From Edaphochlamys debaryana (lineage: Eukaryota > Chlorophyta > Chlorophyceae > Chlamydomonadales), in contig JAEHOE010000065.1 in assembly GCA_016858145.1 (NCBI GenBank), positions 372,001 to 436,000 on the forward strand: a DNA stretch of 64,000 nt. Reading direction: 5' to 3'. A model generated the notes under the pieces. It was not told where the DNA came from. It saw nothing but the letters and a program-made list of their open reading frames with translations, and did not search any database. Shown here piece after piece: positions 55,501-64,000 of this stretch; the first letter of the stretch is position 1; each line of letters opens with the position of its first letter. Both the position numbers and the translations under genes were made by a program.

Positions 55501-58500
55501 GCCCGCCTCGCCCGCCTCTCCCGCCACGCCCCATCCCGGACCGACCGTTCCCTGACATGACACGCCCATACACGCCTGGCAGCCCCCTGTCCCCCCTCCC
55601 CATCCCCCCAGGGTCTGGGCTGGCTCCGTGCGCTGCACTCCCTGGGGGCGCTGCGGCGGGCGCAGTACATGGTGCTGACGTCAGGTGGGTGCTGACGTCA
55701 GGTGGGTGCTGACGTCAGGTGGGGGCCGGCGGGTGAGGAGGGGGCGGGGGGTGAGGTGGGGGCCCTCCTCTGCATCGCCCGGCTGATGCGACGGGTGACT
55801 GACAAGCGGACCTCAGCTCGGCCTCTCGCTCGCTGTTGGCCGCCCACGCCGCCCGCAAACACATTCCTCTTGACTCCCCTGGAGCGTCATCTCCTCAAAC
55901 GGTGTCCCCACCCTGAAACCAATTTCCCGTCCCTCCCCCCGCCACCCCCAGGCGCCTCCTTGCTTGCCCCCCTGGTCTTCTTGGGGGGAGCCAACGCCCT
56001 TGACGCAGCCCTGGGCCCCCACCTGCCCCCGGAGGGGTGCACCCCGGGGGCGCTGCAGCAGGTACGGCAGTGTGTGCATCGCGTACGGCAGGGCGTACGA
56101 CGTGCACGTGTTGCTTGTCGTACGCCTTTGCCTGGCCCCCACCTCGAACCCCTCCCGGCCGGTATGTCTCTCCCTAGGCCGGAGGCTCCCTGGCGGCGGC
56201 GCTGGCGGCGGCGGGGCCGCGGCTGGCGGCGGCGGCGGCGGCGGAGGTGGCGGCGGCGGCCGACGAGGGGGAGGCGGGGGCGGCCAAGCGGGTGCGTGGG
56301 GGGTGTGGAGTGGGGTTGGCCTTTCATTATTGTGTCGTCGAGGTCAGCTGGCATTCGAACCCTGGACTCCTGATCTAGACGGAAGCGATCCTGCTTCTCC
56401 CCATCGTACTTTCGACATCCCACTCCCCCCTGCTCTCGTAGGCCGCCGCATGGGCCTCTGCCCTTTCGTCTGCCCTGCTGGAGCCCCTGGGCCTGGCTGG
56501 GCCCGGGGACACGCTGGTCACCATGGCGGGGACCAAGGTGGGCCCACTCCCGGGCCCAGGCCCTGTGGGACCAATAGGAGGAGGGTACGGCGACGAGGGG
56601 CGCGGGCAACCCCTCAGTGCACCTCCGCTTCCCCCACCCCTCATATTGGCAGGCGCTCCCTTTGCCCATGGCTCACCCTACCCGCCCCACTGCCTCCCCC
56701 AAACTGCACCCCCTACCCCTGCTCTCCACCATACCCCCCCAGGGCGACGTGCACCGCTCCCTCGCCGCCCGGGCCGCGGCGCTGGGCGCCTCGCCGCCCC
56801 CCCGCCTGCTGGAGGCCTCCCCCGAGCTGCCCTTCGCCATCGTGTGCCAGGTGGGGCCGGGAGGGGGTCGGGTCACGTACGAGGGAAGGGCTACAGCAGC
56901 CGTAACAAGGGGTGCCGGGTCGAGATGCAGGGTGTACCGTACGAGGAACGTGCAGTGAGGGCACGGGTCTGGCCCACCAGGCGTCCATGTTCAACCCAGC
57001 GTGTTAGAGGCAGCACCTAATGATATAGCAGCCGCGCGGTCTCACGTGTGGCCGTCAGGATCAGGCGAGGTATAGGAGATGTGCATCAGGGGTCCGCAGA
57101 TGGGCCAGGTCCACAGTCCGGGGTCCAGGAGGTGCCCCAACTGTCGACGAGGCCTTCCAACCTCCCTGCCGTACACTGTCTCGATCTGCCGTACCGCAGT
57201 CCCTGATGCTGCCGGACGACCCGGCGCTGTACTACCCGTACGAGTGGACCCCGCTGTACGGCGGATGCCCCGTGCCGTACAGGTGGGCCGTGTGCACAGC
57301 ACCAGCTCCCTCGTCCGGGTACCCGCACACCCCGATGCCGATCCAACACCTTGCCCCCTCCTGCGTCAGCCTGCGTTGATGTCTTCTAATCCCAGCACCT
57401 GCCCCCTCCCCAACCAACACACGCTCACAGCACGAACCCCCAGGTGGGAGGTGGCTGGGCGGAGTCCATCGCCGTAAACGCACACATCGACAATCCGGTG
57501 AGCTCCCTTTCCTTCATTGCTTGGGGCGTATGACCACACCCTCGCCCAGACGGGCCGGACACAACCCCTCATGCAGGCAACAGTGTTTTTCTCTGCACAC
57601 GCTCGCCCGTGCCCCTAAAAATTGTTTAAACCCGTTTCTCCGCCCCTCGCAATTGCCACCCCGGCAGCCATCCTCCGCCGCCTCGGGGCGGGAGGTGTCC
57701 GTGCGCCCCGCCCCCGGCCCCCTGGCCCCCCTGCCCGCCGCCCTGGCCCCCGCCTGCTCCGCCCTGGCTGCCCCCGCCCCCGGGGGAATGGGGAGGCCGC
57801 TGCGGGGGCGGCCGGCGCACGAGGCGGCGGCCTTCTGCTCCGCAGCCTACTTCGATCAGCAGGTGGGGGAAATGAAGGGGGATGGAGGAGGCTGGGAGGG
57901 GGTGTAAGGTGTGTTTTGACAGCGTGTGCGTGTCGTGCCGGCGGCGGCCGGCTGCTCCGCAGCCTACTTATATCAGCAGGTGCCAGGGGGCGGGGGGAGC
58001 GTGCACTTGTGCGTCAAAGTGCGTTCGACAAGATGTACGCCACACGGTCCATGTCTTACAGCTCTCCTGCCCTCCCCCCCATGCCCCTCTCCCCTCCCCT
58101 CCCCTCCTGCCCCCACCCCCCTCCAAGGGCTGGGCCAACGGCCGCCTGCGCCTGGCTGACGGGGGGCCCACCGCCGGGCTGGGGCTGTACCCCGCGCTGC
58201 GGCGCAAGGTGGCGCACGTGGTGTCCATGAGCTGCGCCAGGCGAGTCGGTTGACGGTTGGCGGTTGGCGGTTTACCTGTCGTTGACGGTTGATGGCTGGA
58301 AGGTGGCAAGCATGGTGTGTCCGGTTATAGGGGCGTTGGCCCAAGCAAGCGGATAGCGGTTGAGGACAGCAAAACCAACTCTCCCCCCCCGCCCCCCCCG
58401 CCTCTCTCCGCCCCCCTCCCAGGTGCCCCCTGGACGATAAGGAGGGCTTCCTGCTGCAACACAAGGAACTGGCTGGGGTGAGGCGGGGCGGAGGGCAGGA

Positions 58501-60250
58501 GGGACGTGGCGGGGAGGCCCAGGCCCTCGCCCGCACTCCCCCGAGACTGCACCCGCGCTTCTCCAACGCCTCCCTCTGATGCTCCCCGAGCGCCCTCCCT
58601 GCTCCGTCCTGACCGCTCCCCACTCCCCCCCCCTGTCCCCCCCCTGCAGCTGTTTGGGCGCTGGCCCGGCATCACAGAGGCGGGGGCGGGGCTGCCCCGG
58701 GAGGAGCACAACAGGCAGCGCCAGGTGCGGTTGGGTGCGCGCGGGGGGGGGGAGGGAAGGGTGCGATGGTTGGTGCGACGAGGGGGAGGATCTGGGGGCG
58801 GCCGCGGGCGGCCTGGCAGGGGGCACCAGTCCACAGTGCCAGCGAGCGCCGGAAGTGCTGGCTCGTGTGTTGCCACCGCCACCGCCACCGCCACCGCTTC
58901 CCTGCCTTACCCTCCCTGCGTCTGCTTGACACCCACTCCACCCCACCCCACCCCACCCCCCACCCCACGCCACCCCACCCCACCCCACCCCACCCCACCC
59001 CACCCCAGGTGTTCGCCCCCGGGGCCTTCGACGCTCTCCACGCCGCCCTCCTCGCCCGGGCGCAGGCGGGGGAGCCCCCGGTGCACTCGGACAGCTACGA
59101 GGTGCGTGTGTGCGGAAGGGATGTGCGGCTGGAAGGAAGGGGGGCGGAGAGCCGAGGAATGTTCTCAACCCGGAGCCTGACGGTGCATGCAGTGACTCGA
59201 GGGTTTTGTGACCTTCAGACGAGAGGAAGGACGTGTCCTGCGCACAATTCTTAGGCTCGAAGCACTGTGCCTCAGCCTCCTCTCCCTTCATCCCGCCTCC
59301 TCTTGAACCCCTCTTCCCCCCTCTCCCGCCTGACAGGTCCTGGACAACACGGCTGTGGGGGTGCCGGGGGGGTGGACGGTGCAGGTGCTGTGGGTGCTGC
59401 ACCCGGGGGCCGCGGCGGCGGGCTGGGAGGCGGCGCTGCCGGCGGAGACGAGGGCCCAGCTGGTGAGGCGAGGGGAAGGGGGGGACCCTACCACTGGGGG
59501 TCACAAGTAAGGGGGGGGGGCACACACAAGGCCCCGACACGCGAGCTAGCACGGCTCCTGGTTGCAGAGCCGAAGAGGCGAAGACACGTCACGCACATCA
59601 TCAGCACCCACATGTGTGATTTTAGCGCCGAGCTGACGACCTTTGCATCGAGTCCTGCAATCCTGCTGAGCTTGTCGTGGACATCACTGCCCTTATGAAT
59701 GTGATCTTGCATGGGCGTTTAGTAAGGAACTGTTCCCGTGGTTGCCCCCTCCCTCCCCTGCGCTCTCTGCAGGCCGGGGGCGAGGGCGGTCTGCGCGCCT
59801 TCCCCTCGCTCTCCGCCTTCCCGGCCGACTGCTCCCCGGCCCTGGTGCAGGTGAGTGTGTGGCGGGGAGGCGGGAGGGAGGCGAAAGGCGCGAGGCTGGC
59901 GGCGGAGGGCGGGGGCACGGGGTGACGTGGCCTGCTGGCGCAAGGGGTCAAGCAGGGCCGCCACGCACGCCGTACTGTACAGGATGCGGACGGCGGGTGC
60001 CGGGGACCACAGGGTGCCACAGGGTACTGCAGTCCGATGCGGGCGGGGCTCAGGCACCCCCCGTCCTCGCCCTGCCCGAACCCCCTCCCCGCCCCTCCCC
60101 TGCCTCCCCTCCCTCCCCCCTCTCCAGCTGGCCGCCTCCCACGCCGCCTGGGGACTGCTGCAGAGCCGGGCGCTGCTGGAGCCCCTTTTGGAGGGAGGGG
60201 GCGGTGAGGAGGAGGAGGAGGAGGAGGAGGAGGAGGAGGAGGAGGACTGA
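52584..60250 (+). CDS. Patatin / cPLA2-like lipase-related protein with acylated N-terminus
   Basis: Twenty-two exons: 52584-52586, 52793-53312, 53686-53819, 54036-54071, 54430-54660, 54851-54910, 55170-55262, 55612-55684, 55952-56061, 56178-56291, 56442-56537, 56743-56850, 57200-57289, 57444-57497, 57668-57862, 58128-58240, 58423-58477, 58650-58724, 59009-59101, 59337-59462, 59773-59850, 60128-60250; 859 aa. The ATG-only first exon gives MGCGSSK, a classic myristoylation/palmitoylation start, so it is probably membrane-anchored. Pro- and Glu/Arg-rich coiled regions follow. From 329 the order LALAIAGDTG, LGWLRALHSLG, LTSGAS, WTPLYGG, VGGGWAES and LADGGPTAGLGLYPALRRKV matches cPLA2/patatin-like proteins. 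Candidate dyad: S383 and D650. The oxyanion Gly run and the first Gly of GxSxG are changed, so activity may be reduced or lost. The exon 13 donor (57289) was chosen for phase. Intron 16 uses a GC donor. Confidence 0.75.
54045..54195 (+). repeat. Donor-edge copy (exon 54036-54071)
   Basis: GGCTCAGCTGCAGGT at 54059 recurs as GGCTCAGCTTCAGGT at 54177, offset 118. The motif GTGTGTGTTTTGACACGCGT lies between them. Confidence 0.8.
55674..55723 (+). repeat. Three tandem donors at the catalytic-serine codon
   Basis: A 17-base unit containing TGACGTCAGGTGGG occurs three times, starting at 55674, 55691 and 55708. Donor 1 (55685) gives the phase that joins to exon 9. Donors 2 and 3 would add 17 or 34 bases and shift the frame immediately after S383. 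Confidence 0.9.
57833..57982 (+). repeat. Donor-edge copy (exon 57668-57862)
   Basis: GCTCCGCAGCCTACTT and the donor recur with offset 117 (57837 and 57954). The motif GTGTGTTTTGACAGCG lies between them. Confidence 0.85.
58931..59006. repeat. (CCCCA)n microsatellite before an acceptor
   Basis: An imperfect five-base repeat of about 75 bases forms the pyrimidine-rich tract of the acceptor at 59009. Confidence 0.9.
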
Positions 60251-60741
60251 GGAGTAAGGGCGTGAGGGTCTGCTTCGTGGTGCGACGCATCACAAGCCCC
60301 GGCCATCCCTGATCGACCGCTTTCAGTCGGGTGGGTGGATAGGCAGAGGAGGGCAAAGGGCGTGAGGTCGCGGGAAATAACATTGCCGTTGGATGGCTGG
60401 TGAGCAGGGGGGAGCCAGAAGAGAACAGGCTGCGGGGTAGTGGCCAGCAGAGGCCAGGCGGCGGGGGAGTGTCAGCGCGGGGGAGGGGAGGCAAGGGGGG
60501 GCTTACGGCGGCGGGGGGGAGTGAGAGGCCGAGATGGAGCGTGGCCGCCATGGCCGGGAACTGCTTAAGCAGAGGCGGTTTTGAGCCGACCGAATCAGGC
60601 TTTGCACACCAGTTATGGTCATCTGTGTACAGCTACTGTTTGGGGGCGGTCGTGGGCCCGGGCGTGGCTCCTCGGCGCCGGCGTAGTCATGTGCATGTCA
60701 GGTTGGCGCTTGCAAGGTCCATTCGGGAGCGGTCACGGAGA

Positions 60742-60758
60742 CGCTTATATGCTTATAT
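60742..60758 (+). promoter_or_regulatory. TATA-like element upstream of copy C
   Basis: Overlapping CGCTTATATGCTTATAT, about 220 bases upstream of the ATG. It is conserved in copy B and degraded in copy A. Confidence 0.45.
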
Positions 60759-60972
60759 CAGCGTGTCGAAAGCGCAGCGGCGGTTCGGGCGGTCTCGGCC
60801 GTACCGCGGTTGGTGAGAGCCGAGAGGTCGGCGACGCGCATCCGCGAGCGCCTCAAAGCCGGGCCCTGGGCGACTGTCCAAGCATACGAAGACTCGCTCA
60901 CCGTCGCCTCTACTCGCTCATACACTCAAGCTCAAAGCCTCAAGCCTCCAAACAGCGATTCAGCTTCCAAGG

Positions 60973-61594
60973 ATGTCGTCGTTCTCCAACACCACCTCGC
61001 GCTCGGTCAAGGCAGAGATGGCCCGCGACATGGTCATCAACGACTGGTGAGTCCTGTCGGGCCTCTGGGTGGCTGGGATGCGGAGTTCGGCGCCAGAGGT
61101 GTGCATGGGACATGCGCGGCCGGCGCCGACAGCCTTGCGCGAGCTCCGCGCTTGCACTGAAGCTTGGTCAATGGGGCATAGGAGCAGTGTGCGTGGCCCG
61201 CTAAGCTGGGCTGGATATGAATCCGGCGCACCCGGCACGTGGCCATCCTCTTGCGCTCGCGACCTCCTCCCCTGACCTCGTCGCCCTTCCCTCGTGCCCT
61301 CCCTCCAACAGGCACTACCCCCAAGGCTCGCCCGTCGGCAGCCCCGAGGGCACTCCGTGCGGCTGCTCCAGCCCCCGATCCGAGCCCCAAGACCTGCTGC
61401 TGCCCGAGGACCTCACCTTCAAGCCCGAGCGACCCCTCGCGGCCAACAACGTGTGCTGGGCCCTCGACCTCGCCCCGTGCCTCACCTCCGCCGCGGCATG
61501 GTCCGCACAGCCGTCGTACGGCACTGGGTGGTCGTACGGGAGCGGTTGGTCCCGGGTGGCGGTGCCTGCGGCTGTGGCGCGGCTATGGCACTGA
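60973..61594 (+). CDS. Small protein of unknown function, copy C
   Basis: Not recognised. Exons 60973-61046 and 61312-61594, joined within a Trp codon; 118 aa. It starts MSSFSNTTSRSVKAEMARDM, has a Pro/Ser/Cys-rich segment (SPEGTPCGCSSPRSEPQD), LAANNVCWALDLAPCLTSAA, and a C-terminus rich in Gly, Ser and Trp. It lies tandem after the lipase-like gene, whose stop is 720 bases upstream. The retroelement repeat begins 20 bases after its stop codon, so its 3' end may have been replaced. Confidence 0.7.
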
Positions 61595-61613
61595 GGCCTG
61601 GATGAGGGCTGCT

Positions 61614-61665
61614 CTGTCACGACCCAGCGTGTCCTATTGACCCCATGATGTCCCTAGCAAACGGT
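61614..61665 (+). repeat. 52-base direct repeat, copy 1
   Basis: Identical to 62222-62273. It sits at the break of homology between copy C and copies A/B, and probably marks the end of the retroelement. Confidence 0.95.
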
Positions 61666-62221
61666 GGGAAGACGGCGACGTCCAGCAGGCACGCCCTTGC
61701 TGACGTCCTCTGACACGTAGATCTGGGCCTATCGCCCCCTCGCACGCTCAGCTTACTGGCGGATCGACGGTCGATGGCAAATTCGGCAGGAGCGCACTCA
61801 ACTCCTTACAGCAGCTACGCAGCTCTCCTAGCTGCGTGCTCAGCAATAACGGCTTGGTCTGTCCACTACGTAAGCAACACCGGCAAGCAGTACCAGAGAG
61901 CTTGGGAACAGACGCCGATGGCGGCTGTCCCCGCGCCCATTACCCCGCTATCCCCGATCGTACGACACTCTGTCCACCGATGATTGCTCACCCTACCACA
62001 TTACGCCACTAAGCCTCGACGCAGCTCCACCGGCTGCGGCGAGCAAGTCTGCTAACGAAATCCCCCGTGGTGCAATTGGGTTCGTGCGGCGCCTACCTGC
62101 GTCCGCCGACCCTTCGACTTCCCGCGACTTCTCCATGCATTTCCCGACACGGCCTCCCGGTACCCCTCCCGGTACCCCTCCGGATACCTTCCAGGCACGG
62201 TGACATGCCAGTGCCTGACAG

Positions 62222-62273
62222 CTGTCACGACCCAGCGTGTCCTATTGACCCCATGATGTCCCTAGCAAACGGT
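62222..62273 (+). repeat. 52-base direct repeat, copy 2
   Basis: Identical to 61614-61665, offset 608. It follows the polypurine-like tract of the minus-strand element. Confidence 0.95.
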
Positions 62274-62375
62274 CCCCCCCCCAGCTCCGGCGGCGACGCT
62301 GCCGTGGGCTGGAGCGCGGGTTTAGATAAAGCAAGTGGCAAAGGCTAAAGAATCCCGAAAAGAAAGCTCAAACTC

Positions 62376-64000
62376 TCACACAATCACGGGCTGAATGCCC
62401 TCCGAGCGCAGAAAGCCCAGGCGCCTCGCTCCGGCCGCCATCAGCACGATCCAGACACACGTCACGCATGGCACGACCACCAGTCTGCCTTCCGCAATCC
62501 TGGCTCTCAGCCATCTCAGTCGCGCCCCGTCGCTCTCCTGCAGGTACTCCCAGGAGCACCTCGCCACTACCGCCTCTCTCGCCTGCTCGGCTGCCCCGCC
62601 CATGTAGGCGTCGATCACCTCGGGCGCGCTCTCCATCCAGATAACCCCCATATCAATCCCGTTCTTCTTTGCTTGCTCCAGCGCATGGTGTTCGCAGACC
62701 CTTGGGCCTGCGGCGGTTGGGCCGCGACGCAGTGCGCAGCCCTGCGCGCGCAGCCATGCAGCCGCCTCCGGCGTGGTGCCCCATGGGGCATAGACGGTCA
62801 GCGCCAGCCCCACGTCGATTACGTCCGCCAGGGCCTTGCACTCAGCCTCCGTGGCCTGCGGCGCCCCGGCGCCTCCGCTGCGCGCCAGCTCCGCCAACCT
62901 TCCCGCCTTGGCGGGATGGTGCTTTCCTGGCATGGCCGCCGCCAGCTTGCCGGCTGCTCCCGCCGAGTCGGTCTGGTTGGCCGCTCCTGCGGTGCTGCCC
63001 GTGGCAGCCGCGGCCTTGGGCTCGCCCGGCTTGAGCAGACGCGGCCTGAGCTGCGTTAGCGTCACCAGTTCGGAGTCGCCCTTGCCGTACTCGATAAGAA
63101 AGTGATGCACGCGCCTGCGCGTGCCAGCGTAGCTTACTATGCCAGTCTCTCGCTTGTTCCTTGCCTTGCGGCCCTTGCCCTGCCGCATCGCCGACGCTCC
63201 TTGGAGCTTCTTCAGGTGGGGTGGCGGCTCAGCCTTGGTCCGCCGCTCCGCCGCCTTGGCGGCGACTTGGCCCACCGTCACACCCTTGCTTGAGCAGCGC
63301 GGGCAGACCCAATTGCCGTCAGGAATCGCCTCGAGCGCGGGGCTCAGGCAGTACGTGTGCCAGCCCGTGCCGCACGCGTCGCACAGCAGCATCCACTCCT
63401 CCGCATCCGGCATGGAGCATACCTCGCAGGCGAGCGTGAGTGGCGGCCTGGCCAGTCTTGGATCGATCTCCGGATCCACGATCGGCATGTGGCATGGGGC
63501 CACGTGCGTGACGTGTGCGGTCACTACTGTGCCGCACTTGCCCTCCAGTACCAGCACGCCTGAGGCCCTGACCTCCGCAACTCGCAGCACCTCGGGGCGC
63601 ACTTGCGGGTCAAGACTTGTCTTGGCTGTCGTGTTGCGGTAATACACATAATCTCCTATCTCAAACTTGCGCAGCTTGGGCTCGAGCCCTCCGCCTCGTA
63701 GGCGGGCGTAACGCAGCATGTCACGATGCTGCGCCACCGTCAGGTTGCCCCCAGCGATGGCCATGTGGCGCCGCATGGCGGCTGCCCTTGAGAGCACGGA
63801 GCGTGCCGCCGCCTCGGGGTCATCCAGGCTCAGCTCCGTCTCAAACCTTGGTTTGACAGCCGGGGGAATCACAGGGTCCACTGCGTGAATCAGAGTGTAC
63901 GGGCAGAGCTTGGTGGCTGCCTGCGTTGAGCAGTTGTAGCCCAACATGATGGCAGGCAGGCGCTCGTCCCAGTCGTTGAGACCGCCTGCCGCTTGGGCGA
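62376..64000 (-). CDS. Retrotransposon integrase C-terminal part with PHD finger (partial)
   Basis: Open from the right edge to the stop at 62376; the ATG at 63947 is internal because the frame stays open upstream (NDWDERLPAIMLGYN). The pattern WDERLPAI...YNCSTQAATKLCPYTLIH is the end of a Ty3/gypsy integrase core, followed by a GPY/F-like region (FEIGDYVYYR, HVTHVAPCHMP). Next is a PHD finger (CEVCSMPDAEEWMLLCDACG, WHTYCLSP, WVCPRC), whose family reads histone tails and could target insertion. A further 300 residues include a basic linker, a chromo/Tudor-like patch (HHFLIEYGKGDSE), and an unassigned end. No stop or frameshift is seen, so the copy may be young. Confidence 0.85.
   Translation of the reverse strand, partial: AQAAGGLNDWDERLPAIMLGYNCSTQAATKLCPYTLIHAVDPVIPPAVKPRFETELSLDDPEAAARSVLSRAAAMRRHMAIAGGNLTVAQHRDMLRYARLRGGGLEPKLRKFEIGDYVYYRNTTAKTSLDPQVRPEVLRVAEVRASGVLVLEGKCGTVVTAHVTHVAPCHMPIVDPEIDPRLARPPLTLACEVCSMPDAEEWMLLCDACGTGWHTYCLSPALEAIPDGNWVCPRCSSKGVTVGQVAAKAAERRTKAEPPPHLKKLQGASAMRQGKGRKARNKRETGIVSYAGTRRRVHHFLIEYGKGDSELVTLTQLRPRLLKPGEPKAAAATGSTAGAANQTDSAGAAGKLAAAMPGKHHPAKAGRLAELARSGGAGAPQATEAECKALADVIDVGLALTVYAPWGTTPEAAAWLRAQGCALRRGPTAAGPRVCEHHALEQAKKNGIDMGVIWMESAPEVIDAYMGGAAEQAREAVVARCSWEYLQESDGARLRWLRARIAEGRLVVVPCVTCVWIVLMAAGARRLGFLRSEGIQPVIV

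Larger units (their letters stand above)
60060..61613 (+). repeat. Segmental duplication, copy C (right inverted arm)
   Basis: Inverted relative to 50430-52030. It begins inside the last intron of the lipase-like gene, carries its terminal exon and the small unknown gene, and stops exactly where the retroelement-associated repeat starts (61614). Because it contains the working end of the lipase-like gene, this is probably the parental arm. Confidence 0.85.
61614..64000 (-). mobile_element. Ty3/gypsy-type retrotransposon, 3' part
   Basis: On the minus strand the integrase frame ends at 62376. After it come a G-rich tract (CTGGGGGGGG, near 62274-62283) placed like a polypurine tract, then a 52-base word that recurs 608 bases later at the apparent element end. 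The interval 62273-61614 is the likely 3' LTR or terminal repeat. The 5' part lies outside the window. Confidence 0.7.

Noticed and set aside
57281..57290. Donor at 57283 (AG|GTGGGC) for exon 13 of the lipase-like gene
   Set aside because: It would put exon 14 out of phase and give an early stop; GCC|GTGTGC at 57290 keeps the GGGWAES segment in frame.
63945..63947. ATG as start of the integrase frame
   Set aside because: The frame continues upstream to the window edge with typical integrase sequence, so this Met is internal.

Overview
The window is nuclear DNA of a green alga, most likely a volvocine/chlamydomonadalean species. The evidence is very high GC, a short G- or C-rich intron roughly every 100 coding bases, runs of Gly, Ala and Pro in the proteins, TGTAA-type polyadenylation signals and plant/algal protein families. 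I rebuilt the exons by hand. A join was accepted only if GT (rarely GC) and AG ends and the reading phase agreed, and where possible if family similarity continued across it.

Layout, left to right. (1) 37-8078, minus: an F-box/leucine-rich-repeat protein with huge Gly-rich insertions, running off the left edge. (2) 8607-12936, plus: a pinin homologue, head-to-head with gene 1. (3) 14976-20640, minus, and (4) 20972-28854, plus: two divergent paralogues sharing a 330-base promoter, of an unnamed family that resembles HMGL-like (pyruvate carboxyltransferase) barrels. (5) 32449-36919, minus: a DUF1647-type glycosyltransferase-like protein. (6) 37708-39900, minus: a membrane protein with the N-terminal domain of plant GINT1. 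(7) 40452-48651, plus: a SET/Rubisco-methyltransferase-like protein with a transit-peptide-like start. (8) 52584-60250, plus: a patatin/cPLA2-like protein with an MGCGSS N-terminus. (9) Three copies of a two-exon gene of unknown function at 31169-31780 (minus), 50450-51100 (minus) and 60973-61594 (plus). (10) 62376-64000, minus: the integrase end of a Ty3/gypsy-type retrotransposon carrying a PHD finger.

The most unusual pattern is in the introns. In at least seventeen of about one hundred introns, the exon edge (last or first ~15-35 exon bases plus the splice site) is copied again inside the intron. The spacing is usually 110-140 bases and often 114-118. Many donor-side copies bracket a shared motif close to GTGTGTTTTGACACGCG, and a second intron-borne repeat recurs in three genes. 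Together these suggest that introns here grow, or arose, by tandem duplication or by introner-like insertion.

The right half is also rearranged. The unknown-gene copies and the last exon of the lipase-like gene form inverted repeat arms around that gene, a retrotransposon abuts one arm, and palindrome-rich foreign-looking DNA sits beside the other. No rRNA, tRNA or CRISPR features were seen.
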